Part shown: positions 9,752 through 18,132 of the stretch, one piece after another | Layout of the letters: every line of letters starts with the position of its first letter | How positions within the stretch are numbered: position 1 is the stretch's first letter | From: Yersinia canariae | GTDB lineage: Bacteria; Pseudomonadota; Gammaproteobacteria; Enterobacterales; Enterobacteriaceae | Length of the DNA: 64,000 bases | NCBI RefSeq assembly: GCF_009831415.1 | Contig: NZ_CP043727.1 | Coordinates: 124,001 to 188,000 of the forward strand | Direction of reading: 5' to 3' | Translations under genes and position numbers: made by a program | The notes under the pieces: model-generated | The model's input: the letters and a program-made list of their open reading frames with translations, nothing else | Told to the model about the DNA's origin: nothing | Database searches by the model: none

Positions 9752-10432
9752 ATGGCAATAGAAATAAACTATCAAGCAGATATTAGACATCAAACTATTT
9801 CATCTTATACCAAGCAGTGGGCCACCGATTTTGGTGACATAGCCACGGAATTAAGTGACAGCAAATTTCATCTTTATTCGGCTGGCCCAAACCCACCGAC
9901 TGTTGGTGTGAAATATGCAATTCAAAGCAATTCTCCCCAAAGTAAAGCCGCGATAGTGATGGAGTCTAAGGGAATGCACGCGGCGATGGTCTTTGAAGTT
10001 AATGAAATCAAGAAGTCTACAGGGACCACTCTGATAGAAGGAAAGAATGAAAACCTACAATTTGGTAAATATTTAATCCCTATTCCAGATGCTGATTTAG
10101 AAGACCCTCAATTTCATCAACTTCAACTTAAGCAAACACAACTGAAACTCAGTGGAATAAATATCTCAGATGATATTGATACCTCAATATTTGAGATTGT
10201 TTTTGCGATGCTGACGGATAATATCAATCGGAATGATATTGACCTTGGTGTATACAATTTACTGAGAGGCAATATTGACCCGATGATGAAAACCCTTGAA
10301 GCCCAAGGCATTGATGTTAATACACCACTTAAAGATATTGTTATTGCCAGACAATTTGATGTTTCTTCTGAAATGCCAGTCATTGATACTGTAGGTGTAA
10401 CCGAGGCGAACGAAATACTATTAATTGCTTAG
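9752..10432 (+). CDS. Second HasA-like haemophore paralogue, haem ligands altered
   Basis: This 226-residue protein is clearly homologous to the preceding HasA. It shares ISSYTKQWATDFGDI near the N-terminus, the block LQLKQTQLKLSGINI, the repeat GVYNLLRGNIDPMM with DVNTPLKDIVIARQF, and the C-terminal VTEANEILLIA secretion tail. In the aligned ligand loop Tyr77 becomes His76 (SKGMHAAM) and the HTFYG histidine becomes Thr (TTLIEG); residue 32 is Thr. It therefore lacks the usual Tyr-His pair. AAAGGGA lies 7 bases ahead of the ATG. It is probably co-transcribed and exported by HasDE. Its ligand is unknown: it may bind haem differently, bind something else, or act on the receptor. Confidence 0.85.
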   Translation: MAIEINYQADIRHQTISSYTKQWATDFGDIATELSDSKFHLYSAGPNPPTVGVKYAIQSNSPQSKAAIVMESKGMHAAMVFEVNEIKKSTGTTLIEGKNENLQFGKYLIPIPDADLEDPQFHQLQLKQTQLKLSGINISDDIDTSIFEIVFAMLTDNINRNDIDLGVYNLLRGNIDPMMKTLEAQGIDVNTPLKDIVIARQFDVSSEMPVIDTVGVTEANEILLIA

Positions 10433-10583
10433 TGAAATCCGAGTGCAATAATATTCTGTGTAAATAATACTGCCACTGACATATTTATATAACTTACCTG
10501 TGATATGTGAGTATTTATCAGTAGTAGTGAATGTTGATATTGCTCTGAAATAATTAGTCCATAAAATAAATTACAAGATATTT

Positions 10584-12401
10584 ATGGAGAATAATGTTTT
10601 CAGTATGGAAATGGATGTCATGGAATCAAGTCAAAATGCCAGATCTTCATCAGTATCACCAACCCTTATTTCTGAGCTGACCCATCATAAAAAAATACTC
10701 TGGGGCATCGGATTGTTTACGGCTGTAATTAATTTGCTGATGTTGGCACCGGCAATTTATATGCTGCAAGTTTATGATCGTGTGCTTGCTTCAGCGAATA
10801 CCATGACGTTATTAATGCTAACGATTCTCGTGCTAGCCATATTTGCATTTATCGGTTTATTAGAATGGATCCGGAGCGCAGTGGTTATCCGCTTGGGAAC
10901 ACGTATTGATATGCAATTGAATCAGCAGGTTTTTAATGCAGCATTTGCCTCTAACCTTAATGGTCAAAAAATACAGGCTGCGCAGGCATTGAACGACCTG
11001 ACAACTTTGCGCCAGTTTGCGACGGGTAATGCGCTTTTTGCCTTTTTTGATGCACCGTGGTTCCCATTTTATTTACTGGTCATTTTTATCCTTCATCCTT
11101 GGCTCGGAGCATTAGCCGCGTTGGGGGCCGTTTTTCTGATCTTTCTTGCCTGGCTTAATCATTGGATATGCCAAAAGCCACTGAAAGAGGCCTCAGCCAT
11201 CACTTCACAGGCAACTCAACAGGCGAATGCGAACTTGCGTAATGCCGATGCCATTCAAGCAATGGGAATGCTCAACGTTTTACGTGAACGCTGGTTAAAG
11301 CAGCACTCGCATTTTCTCTATCAGCAAAATATTGCCAGCGATAAAAGTAGCCGCGTGACGGCCTTATCCAAATCTAGCCGTCAGGCATTGCAATCAATGA
11401 TGCTCGGGTTGGGCGCATTGCTGGTCATAGATGGTGCCATCACAGCAGGCGTTATGATTGCCGGATCTATCTTGGTTGGCCGGGTGTTAGGGCCAATCGA
11501 TCAATTGATCGCGGTTTGGAAACAATGGAGTCACACCCGCCTGGCTTACCAACGTCTCTCGTCTTTGTTAGCACAACATCCTCAGCCAGTCACCGGCATG
11601 GTTCTCCCCCCGCCTCAGGGTGAATTGAGTGTGACACAACTTACCGTCTGTAAACCGGGAACACATATACCGGTATTGCAATCTATCAATTTTGAACTGC
11701 AACCCGGTGATGTTTTGGGCGTTTTGGGGCCATCAGGGAGTGGTAAATCTACTCTGGCGAAGTTGTTGGTCGCGAGCCAATCTGCACTGAGTGGTTCGGT
11801 CCGTTTGGACAGCGCAGACCTTTCGCAATGGGATAAAAGTCATTTAGGGGAATATATCGGTTACCTACCCCAAGATATTCAGCTATTTCGCGGTTCAATT
11901 GCTGAGAATATTGCGCGTTTTGGCCCAATGGATAATGCAAAAGTTATCTCTGCGGCCCAACTGGCTGATGTACATGACTTAATTTTACATCTGCCGCATG
12001 GCTATGACACCCAACTGGGGGATGACGGTGACGGGCTATCCGGTGGTCAAAGGCAGCGAATTGCATTGGCGAGAGCCATGTACGGTGTACCACGGCTTAT
12101 CGTGCTTGATGAGCCGAATGCCAGTTTGGATAAAGTTGGCGAAAAAGCCTTATTAGTCAGTATCAGCCAGTTAAAGCAGCAGGGGTGCACTATCGTGATG
12201 ATTACCCATAAACCCGAGCTGTTATCGGGCAGTGATTACTTACTATTTTTGCAAAATGGGCAAGTAGAGCTGTTTGGCCCCACTCAAACGATATTGCAAG
12301 GCCCTCAGAATAAAGAGAAAGCAACAGCTGAGCGTAGCAGTTGGGGGAGTGGTATGTCCTATGGTGTTGCCCCGATTCGCACTGCATCACACAAATCATA
12401 A
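10584..12401 (+). CDS. hasD: Type I secretion ABC transporter HasD (PrtD family)
   Basis: This 605-residue inner-membrane ATPase exports the haemophores. An N-terminal membrane domain (roughly residues 35-310, with hydrophobic helices around ILWGIGLFTAVINLLML and LLMLTILVLAIFAFIGLL) is followed by a nucleotide-binding domain. The latter has Walker A GPSGSGKS, signature LSGGQRQR and Walker B LIVLDEPNASLD. No peptidase C39 domain is seen, as expected for the PrtD/HasD group. The first 20 residues contain several methionines, and codons at 10605 or 10620 are alternative starts because no strong ribosome site precedes 10584. Its partners are HasE and a TolC-type outer-membrane channel encoded elsewhere. 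Confidence 0.92.
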   Translation: MENNVFSMEMDVMESSQNARSSSVSPTLISELTHHKKILWGIGLFTAVINLLMLAPAIYMLQVYDRVLASANTMTLLMLTILVLAIFAFIGLLEWIRSAVVIRLGTRIDMQLNQQVFNAAFASNLNGQKIQAAQALNDLTTLRQFATGNALFAFFDAPWFPFYLLVIFILHPWLGALAALGAVFLIFLAWLNHWICQKPLKEASAITSQATQQANANLRNADAIQAMGMLNVLRERWLKQHSHFLYQQNIASDKSSRVTALSKSSRQALQSMMLGLGALLVIDGAITAGVMIAGSILVGRVLGPIDQLIAVWKQWSHTRLAYQRLSSLLAQHPQPVTGMVLPPPQGELSVTQLTVCKPGTHIPVLQSINFELQPGDVLGVLGPSGSGKSTLAKLLVASQSALSGSVRLDSADLSQWDKSHLGEYIGYLPQDIQLFRGSIAENIARFGPMDNAKVISAAQLADVHDLILHLPHGYDTQLGDDGDGLSGGQRQRIALARAMYGVPRLIVLDEPNASLDKVGEKALLVSISQLKQQGCTIVMITHKPELLSGSDYLLFLQNGQVELFGPTQTILQGPQNKEKATAERSSWGSGMSYGVAPIRTASHKS

Positions 12402-12423
12402 AGGCCACGGGTGGAGATAAATC

Positions 12424-13764
12424 ATGTTATCGGATTCAAGTTGTTCGTCACCCCAGCAGCAAAATCAAACATCGCAAGAACCGCCACGGCTCCAAACCAA
12501 TAGCGGGAGATATCTTCGTCTTGGGGGGTTATTGGTCTTAGGGGGTTTTGTCGGCTCCCTGATTTGGGCGGGGTTGGCACCTTTGGATAAAGGTATTGCG
12601 GTCATGGGGCATATTGTCGTCGCGGAAAACCGCAAGTTGGTTCAATCGTTACAAGGAGGGCGTGTCCAGCAGTTGCATATAGCTGAGGGCGATGATGTCA
12701 CGCAAGGTCAATTGCTTATCACACTGGATGATACTGCGGTGCGAAGTCATCGGGATAACCTACAGCATCAATATTTGAGCGCACTTGCTCAGGAGTCTCG
12801 CCTCACGGCTGAGCAGCATGAATTACCGAAAATTACCTTCCCTCCGGCATTGCTTCAACATCCAGCACACGCTTTAGTTGAGCGAAATACTGTGTTGCAG
12901 CAGCAGCTTTTCCAGCATCGCCGCCAAGCCCAACTGAGTGAAATTGCCCGGCTATCTGCACAAATTACACGTCACGAAAGTCGGCTGGACGGGTTACAAA
13001 CAATGCGGGGACATAACCAGCACCAATTTGACTTATTCCAGCGGCAATTGCAGGGGATTCAATTATTGGCGAAGAATGGTCACGCCTCTCAAAGCCAACT
13101 GTTAGAAATGGAACGTCAGGCGATTTCACTGCGCGCCAATATAGAGAAAAACACCAGTGATATATTGGAGCTTCATAAGCAAATTAGTGAAATAGAACAG
13201 CATATTTTACAACGAGTTGAGCAGTATAAAAGCGAGAATCGCGAGCAACTGAGCAAAGCACAACAAACCACTCAGGAGTTAGAGCAGCGTTTGAGTGTTG
13301 CGGAATACGAATTAGATAACACGCGTATTCATGCGCCGGTCAGTGGCACAGTTATCGACCTTGTTCAACACACGGTTGGCGGTGTGGTCAGTACCGGGCA
13401 AACATTAATGGAGCTGGTTCCCAGTGGGCAGCCACTATTAGCTGAGGCGCAACTTCCCGTGTGGTTAATTGATAAGGTGATGGTTGGGCTACCGGTAGAC
13501 CTGAATTTCTCTGCTTTTAATCAAAGCCATACTCCGCGTTTACAAGGTTCGGTATTACACATTGGTGCCGATCGTATACAGCGCCCGCATACTTTAGAGC
13601 CTTATTATCCTTTAACGGTCGCTATTGACACCTCACAGACTGAGCTGGAAATCCGGCCCGGTATGTCAGTCGATATTTTTATCCGAACGGGGGAAAGGTC
13701 GTTACTCAATTATTTGTTTAAACCGTTAACTGATCGCTTGCATGCCGCCTTTGCTGAAGAATGA
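12424..13764 (+). CDS. hasE: Type I secretion membrane fusion protein HasE (PrtE/HlyD family)
   Basis: This 446-residue periplasmic adaptor links HasD to TolC. A single N-terminal transmembrane helix (about residues 37-57, LLVLGGFVGSLIWAGLAPLD) is followed by a lipoyl-like half, a long coiled-coil region rich in Gln/Glu/Arg (about residues 95-290), the second lipoyl half (HAPVSGTVIDL) and the HlyD C-terminal beta domain ending in GERSLLNYLFKPLTDRL. GGAG lies about 9 bases before the ATG, 22 bases after hasD. The length is typical for PrtE/HasE proteins. Confidence 0.93.
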   Translation: MLSDSSCSSPQQQNQTSQEPPRLQTNSGRYLRLGGLLVLGGFVGSLIWAGLAPLDKGIAVMGHIVVAENRKLVQSLQGGRVQQLHIAEGDDVTQGQLLITLDDTAVRSHRDNLQHQYLSALAQESRLTAEQHELPKITFPPALLQHPAHALVERNTVLQQQLFQHRRQAQLSEIARLSAQITRHESRLDGLQTMRGHNQHQFDLFQRQLQGIQLLAKNGHASQSQLLEMERQAISLRANIEKNTSDILELHKQISEIEQHILQRVEQYKSENREQLSKAQQTTQELEQRLSVAEYELDNTRIHAPVSGTVIDLVQHTVGGVVSTGQTLMELVPSGQPLLAEAQLPVWLIDKVMVGLPVDLNFSAFNQSHTPRLQGSVLHIGADRIQRPHTLEPYYPLTVAIDTSQTELEIRPGMSVDIFIRTGERSLLNYLFKPLTDRLHAAFAEE

Positions 13765-13813
13765 TGACTCCGAAGTAACTTATTAAAAATAAAGGAATAT
13801 AGTGATTTAATTT

Positions 13814-14641
13814 ATGGAGATTCGACCAAATAACGGGAGTTGGGTGTTTTGGGGGACAAGTGCCTTATTAACCAGCGGTATTCATATTTATCTGATATGG
13901 CTATTGAGCAATACCTTTATCCCCCCGACCTCCACAGAGGTTTCCCCAGTAGCAATGATGATCGCGGTGTCGGCGGAACCGGAGTTTGCCCAACATGTGG
14001 AGCAAGATTCGGCGGTCGGTATAACTCAAGATATCAACGAGCCGGTGACTGAGCCGTCGGAACATCAGCCCGAAGAAGTGGGTCATGTGCTGACCGCGCC
14101 TGAGCATTCAAATGCGGCGTTGCTTGTCGAAAGAGAAGTGGATGCGCCGCAAAAAGAGCTAAGTAAAGCAAAACGGCCACAACAGAAAGTGATGACACCA
14201 CGCCAGCCGATTAGTGAGCAAACACCTGAAAACCATAGCAAACCCTCTGCGCCAGCAGTGGTTACCAGTACGTCTTTATCGGGGGAGAGTCAGCGAGTTG
14301 CAGCTGCCGCGAACAGTCATTCGTTGCATAATCAACAAAGTAAAATGAATTGGAAAAGCCGCTTACAAGGACATCTGGCGGGGTTTAAACGTTATCCGCC
14401 CCGCGCCCGAAAACAGCGCCAACAAGGAACTGTCATTATCCAGTTTGTGGTTAATAAAGAAGGATATGTGCTATCCACTAAACTGATTAAGAGCAGTGGA
14501 GTTGCTGCTTTAGATCAAGAAGCATTGGCCGTGATTAAACGCGCCCAACCTTTACCCCAGCCCCCTGTTGAGTTGTTAGCGAATGGGCCGGTTTCATTGA
14601 CTCTGCCGGTGGGTTTTGATCTCAAAAATAGAAAGTGGTAA
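13814..14641 (+). CDS. hasB: HasB, TonB-like energy transducer
   Basis: This 275-residue inner-membrane protein is expected to couple the proton-motive force via ExbBD to HasR. A transmembrane segment near residues 13-37 is followed by a long low-complexity periplasmic linker that lacks regular EP/KP repeats. The C-terminal TonB domain runs from about 190 (YPPRARKQRQQGTVIIQFVV, then LIKSSGVAALDQEALAVIKRAQPLPQPP). It closes the has operon 49 bases after hasE. The best ribosome-site candidate, AAAGGA, is rather far upstream (about 17 bases), so expression may be low. It could also serve other receptors. Confidence 0.88.
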   Translation: MEIRPNNGSWVFWGTSALLTSGIHIYLIWLLSNTFIPPTSTEVSPVAMMIAVSAEPEFAQHVEQDSAVGITQDINEPVTEPSEHQPEEVGHVLTAPEHSNAALLVEREVDAPQKELSKAKRPQQKVMTPRQPISEQTPENHSKPSAPAVVTSTSLSGESQRVAAAANSHSLHNQQSKMNWKSRLQGHLAGFKRYPPRARKQRQQGTVIIQFVVNKEGYVLSTKLIKSSGVAALDQEALAVIKRAQPLPQPPVELLANGPVSLTLPVGFDLKNRKW

Positions 14642-14686
14642 ATAGCGCAATATTTTCGAGGTAACTCCGAGAAAGAGCGGATAAAA

Positions 14687-14707
14687 AACCGGGCATATGG
14701 CCCGGTT
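14687..14707 (-). terminator. Terminator in the convergent hasB / flavoprotein gap
   Basis: The perfect 8-base-pair stem AACCGGGC-atatg-GCCCGGTT is flanked on its left by AAAAAA, which reads as a U-run on the minus strand. It therefore terminates the minus-strand flavoprotein gene that ends at 14795. On the plus strand it could help end hasB, but there is no T-run on that side. Confidence 0.75.
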
Positions 14708-14794
14708 CAGACAGCAGATAAAGTCAAATGAAGGGGATCGCGCCGTTGGGGGCGATAAACCCCTGTTATCAAACTAAAAATCCTGACTTCGCTA

Positions 14795-16243
14795 TTATTC
14801 GCCTGGGCAGCGCAGGCAACGTTCAGCCTCGTCAGTGCCCAGTTTCAATTTAGACTGCAAATCACGCAATGCTGTACGCAAGCCTTCTTCAATCACCGGG
14901 TGATAGAACGGCATATCCAACATCTGGTTGATGGTCATTTGCTGCTGATGCGCCCAAGCCAATAGATGAGCAATATGTTCGGCACTCGGCCCCATCATCT
15001 CGGCACCGAGAAAACGTCCGGTACCTTGCTCACCATAAACTCGCAAAATACCTTTATTTTTCAGCATGACACGTGAGCGGCCTTGATTCTCAAAAGAGAC
15101 TTCGCCGATTTCAAAGCAACCACATGCACTAAACTTTTGTGATAATTCGCGGAAAGTTGAGCCTATCATCGCGATTTGTGGATCAGAAAACACCACGGAG
15201 ATTGGGCTGCGGCGCAAACCCGGCACCACTTCCGGGAACCCTCCGGCATTCACTCCCGCAATACGAGCTTGGTCACTGGCCTCATGCAGTAATGGTAATT
15301 GGTTGCTGGCATCACCGGCAATAAAGATATGTGGCACGCTAGTCTGCATTGTCAGCCGGTCTGCTGGCGGAACACCACGGTCGTCAAGCTCCAGTGAGGT
15401 ATTTTCCAAACCCAGCTTATCGACATTTGGGCGGCGGCCAGTGGCAGCTAAAACATAATCCACCATAATTTCTTGTGGTGAACCGGCTTCATCCAGATAG
15501 CGGATAAAGACTTTATCCCCTTCGCGCTGCATCACTTCCACTTTCACATCTGGATTGAGATAGAACTCTTCGCCCAGCGTTTTTGCTGCGTAATTGCGCA
15601 CAATACTGTCTGTTAGTGGGCCGACACCGCCACCCACGCCAAACATTTTGACTTGAACACCGAGTCGATGCAGTGCCTGGCCAAGTTCCAGCCCAATAAC
15701 ACCAGGGCCGAAAACAGCAACCGATTTGGGCAAATCGTCCCAGTTGAATACGTCGTCGTTGACGATAAGTCGATCACCCAGCTCATTCCAGGCGGCAGGC
15801 CAGCTTGGACGAGAGCCAGTAGCAATCACAATGCGTTGTGCAACAATGCGAGTGTGATCATCCACTTGTAGTGTGTTGTCATCAATAAAACGGGCATAAC
15901 CCTGAATTTTGTCATCTGCCGGAATGCTATCGACACCTTCCAAAACAAAACCCACAAAACGGTCACGCTCGCGTTTTACGCGATCCATGACTTCGCGGCC
16001 ATTAATCAGAATGTCACCTTGTGGGTGAATACCAAAACCGGGGGCTTTTTCAATCTGATGTACAGCTTCGGCCGCCGCAATCAGTAGTTTGGATGGCATG
16101 CAACCGACACGGGCACAGGTAGTACCGTACTCGCCACCTTCAATCATCACCACATTGGGGGTCGACAGTTTGGCGGCGCGGTAAGCGCCAAGCCCAGCAG
16201 TACCGCCGCCAATAACAGCGACATCAACATTTAAGGTTTTCAT
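14795..16243 (-). CDS. Dihydrolipoamide dehydrogenase-like flavoprotein disulfide reductase with C-terminal CxxC
   Basis: This 482-residue protein of the class I pyridine nucleotide-disulfide oxidoreductase family has an N-terminal FAD motif IGGGTAGLGA and the redox disulfide Cys43-Cys48 (TTCARVGCMPSKL). It also has an NAD(P)H motif FGPGVIGLELG, the FAD-binding ATGRRPNVDKL...IFIAGDA, and a dimerisation domain with His448 and Glu452 as catalytic base pair. The C-terminus ends ERCLRCPGE (Cys476, Cys479), a tail absent from standard Lpd and reminiscent of extended-tail reductases. It follows the peroxiredoxin-glutaredoxin gene, separated by a terminator. It is likely a redox partner enzyme in peroxide defence; the substrate is not shown. 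TAGGAG lies 6 bases before the ATG. Confidence 0.85.
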   Translation of the reverse strand: MKTLNVDVAVIGGGTAGLGAYRAAKLSTPNVVMIEGGEYGTTCARVGCMPSKLLIAAAEAVHQIEKAPGFGIHPQGDILINGREVMDRVKRERDRFVGFVLEGVDSIPADDKIQGYARFIDDNTLQVDDHTRIVAQRIVIATGSRPSWPAAWNELGDRLIVNDDVFNWDDLPKSVAVFGPGVIGLELGQALHRLGVQVKMFGVGGGVGPLTDSIVRNYAAKTLGEEFYLNPDVKVEVMQREGDKVFIRYLDEAGSPQEIMVDYVLAATGRRPNVDKLGLENTSLELDDRGVPPADRLTMQTSVPHIFIAGDASNQLPLLHEASDQARIAGVNAGGFPEVVPGLRRSPISVVFSDPQIAMIGSTFRELSQKFSACGCFEIGEVSFENQGRSRVMLKNKGILRVYGEQGTGRFLGAEMMGPSAEHIAHLLAWAHQQQMTINQMLDMPFYHPVIEEGLRTALRDLQSKLKLGTDEAERCLRCPGE

Positions 16244-16255
16244 GTCTGCTCCTAA

Positions 16256-16284
16256 CAGAAAAAAAGGGTAGGCCGAAGCCTACC
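16256..16284 (-). terminator. Terminator between the peroxiredoxin gene and the flavoprotein gene
   Basis: On the minus strand the stem GGTAGGC-ttcg-GCCTACC, with a stable UUCG-type tetraloop, is followed by seven Ts (16259-16265). It lies 37 bases after the peroxiredoxin stop. Its T-run ends about 5 bases before the ribosome site of the flavoprotein gene, so it ends most peroxiredoxin transcripts or attenuates read-through. Confidence 0.85.
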
Positions 16285-16320
16285 AAGTTACTTCACATTA
16301 TCTTCATTCTATTAATATTA

Positions 16321-17052
16321 TTAAGCAGATAAGAAATTCTCTAAATCATCACTGCCACCGATATGACGACCACCGATAAACACTTGTGGTACTGTCCCTC
16401 GGCCCGTGACAGCACGCAGACTGACGGTGGTTGCGTCTTTACCCAACACGATTTCTTCATACTGAATGCCACGTTCTTGCAGCATTTGTTTTGCTTTGGC
16501 GCAGAATGGGCAGCCCGGCTTGGTAAACACAGAAACAGATTCTTGTACTTTAAAATCAGGTGCCAGATATTTCAGCATGGTATCAGCATCAGACACTTCA
16601 AACGGGTCGCCCGGCTTGTTCGGCTCTACAAACATTTTCTCAACCACGCCATTACGTACCAGCATGGAGTAACGCCATGAACGCGGGCCAAAGCCTAAGT
16701 CAGCTTTCTCAACCAGCATGTCCATGCCTTTGGTGAATTCGCCGTTACCATCAGGGATAAAAGTAATATTTTCAGCATGTTGATCGGCTTTCCAAGCATT
16801 CATCACGAAAGTATCATTGACGGACACACACAGAATGCTATCAACACCATGCTGTTTAAACACACCGGCCAGTTCGTTATAACGCGGCAGATGGCTGGAA
16901 GAACAGGTCGGGGTAAAGGCACCCGGCAATGAAAATACGATTACAGTTTTATTGTTAAACAATTCATCGGTGGTTACATCAATCCACTGGTCGCCCTGAC
17001 GGGTATGAAAAGTGACTTGTGGGATTTTTTTACCTTCTTGGTTAGTAAACAT
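16321..17052 (-). CDS. Hybrid peroxiredoxin-5/glutaredoxin (glutathione-dependent peroxidase)
   Basis: This 243-residue cytoplasmic fusion enzyme reduces peroxides with glutathione. The N-terminal Prx5 domain (1-165) has the peroxidatic Cys50 in [14 protein letters not shown]. The C-terminal glutaredoxin domain (about 172-243) has the CPFC active site (Cys181, Cys184) plus TVPQVFIGG and GGSDDL for glutathione binding. Family members such as the Haemophilus protein are known as PGdx. It is divergent from oxyR across 147 bases with OxyR-like half sites, so peroxide induction is likely. The ATG at 17050-17052 is preceded by AAGGAG 7 bases upstream. Confidence 0.94.
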   Translation of the reverse strand: MFTNQEGKKIPQVTFHTRQGDQWIDVTTDELFNNKTVIVFSLPGAFTPTCSSSHLPRYNELAGVFKQHGVDSILCVSVNDTFVMNAWKADQHAENITFIPDGNGEFTKGMDMLVEKADLGFGPRSWRYSMLVRNGVVEKMFVEPNKPGDPFEVSDADTMLKYLAPDFKVQESVSVFTKPGCPFCAKAKQMLQERGIQYEEIVLGKDATTVSLRAVTGRGTVPQVFIGGRHIGGSDDLENFLSA

Positions 17053-17136
17053 CTGTAACTCCTTAATTAAAAAATAAAATATTTAAATTTTTCTAGGTAT
17101 CTCTTCGTTGGGACACATTATTCATTTTATCACTTG

Positions 17137-17182
17137 ATAGTTCTAATCACTCGTTGCTATCTTATCTATCGTTAATGGCTAT
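17137..17182. promoter_or_regulatory. Candidate OxyR-binding region
   Basis: ATAG (17137), CTAT (17157), CTAT (17166) and CTAT (17179) recur at roughly one-helical-turn spacing between the divergent peroxiredoxin and oxyR genes. This resembles the four-element OxyR recognition pattern (ATAG...CTAT...ATAG...CTAT), but the match is loose. Autoregulation of oxyR and activation of the neighbour would fit known OxyR biology. Confidence 0.45.
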
Positions 17183-17199
17183 CATAAAGCGGAGCACCG

Positions 17200-18132
17200 A
17201 TGAATATTCGTGATTTAGAATACCTAGTGGCGCTGGCTGAGTTCAGGCATTTCCGGCGTGCAGCCGACTCTTGTCATGTCAGTCAACCCACATTAAGTGG
17301 CCAGATTCGTAAATTGGAAGATGAACTGGGCGTGATGTTGTTAGAGCGCACCAGTCGTAAGGTGCTGTTTACTCAGGCAGGATTATTGCTGGTGGAGCAA
17401 GCCAGAACAGTATTGCGAGAAGTGAAAGTGCTCAAAGAAATGGCCAGTTTGCAGGGTGAAAGTATGTCTGGCCCGCTGCATATTGGGCTGATCCCGACTG
17501 TTGGGCCTTATTTGTTGCCGCAAATCATTCCTATGTTGCATCAAACATTCCCGAAACTGGAAATGTATCTGCACGAAGCGCAAACCCAAAACCTTCTGGC
17601 TCAGTTAGATAGCGGTAAACTCGATTGCGCCATTTTGGCATTAGTCAAAGAGACTGAGGCCTTTATTGAAGTTCCGCTGTTTGATGAGCCGATGCAACTG
17701 GCGATTTATGCCGATCACCCATGGGCAGATCGTGACAAAGTGCAGATGCATGAGCTGGCGGGCGAGAAACTGCTGATGCTGGAAGATGGTCACTGTTTGC
17801 GTGATCAGGCGATGGGCTTTTGCTTCCAGGCGGGTGCTGAAGAAGACACGCATTTCCGCGCCACCAGTTTGGAAACCTTGCGCAACATGGTCGCAGCGGG
17901 TAGTGGAATTACGCTATTGCCATCACTGGCAGTACCGAATGAAAGAAAGCGTGACGGTGTTTGTTATCTGGAATGCTATAAGCCAGTACCAAAACGCACC
18001 ATTGCGTTAGTGTATCGCCCCGGCTCCCCATTGCGTGGCCGCTATGAGCAACTTGCCGAGGCAATACGTGAACACATGCAACCGCGCATGGATCCAGATG
18101 TTATCAACCAAAAACTAGAACAGGCGGTTTAA
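17200..18132 (+). CDS. oxyR: Hydrogen peroxide-sensing LysR-type regulator OxyR
   Basis: This 310-residue DNA-binding activator has an N-terminal winged helix-turn-helix (residues 1-60, [23 protein letters not shown]). Its regulatory domain has Cys199 and Cys208 ([14 protein letters not shown]), the cysteines that form the activating disulfide at the same numbering as in E. coli. It activates peroxide-defence genes. GGAG lies upstream of the ATG. Its 3' end overlaps the convergent sthA by 18 bases, an arrangement shared with E. coli. The C-terminal tail runs about 5 residues longer than E. coli OxyR (305). Confidence 0.97.
   Translation: MNIRDLEYLVALAEFRHFRRAADSCHVSQPTLSGQIRKLEDELGVMLLERTSRKVLFTQAGLLLVEQARTVLREVKVLKEMASLQGESMSGPLHIGLIPTVGPYLLPQIIPMLHQTFPKLEMYLHEAQTQNLLAQLDSGKLDCAILALVKETEAFIEVPLFDEPMQLAIYADHPWADRDKVQMHELAGEKLLMLEDGHCLRDQAMGFCFQAGAEEDTHFRATSLETLRNMVAAGSGITLLPSLAVPNERKRDGVCYLECYKPVPKRTIALVYRPGSPLRGRYEQLAEAIREHMQPRMDPDVINQKLEQAV

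Noticed and set aside
12202..12408. Minus-strand and overlapping small frames at the hasD-hasE junction
   Set aside because: They are shadows of hasD and hasE codons without ribosome sites.
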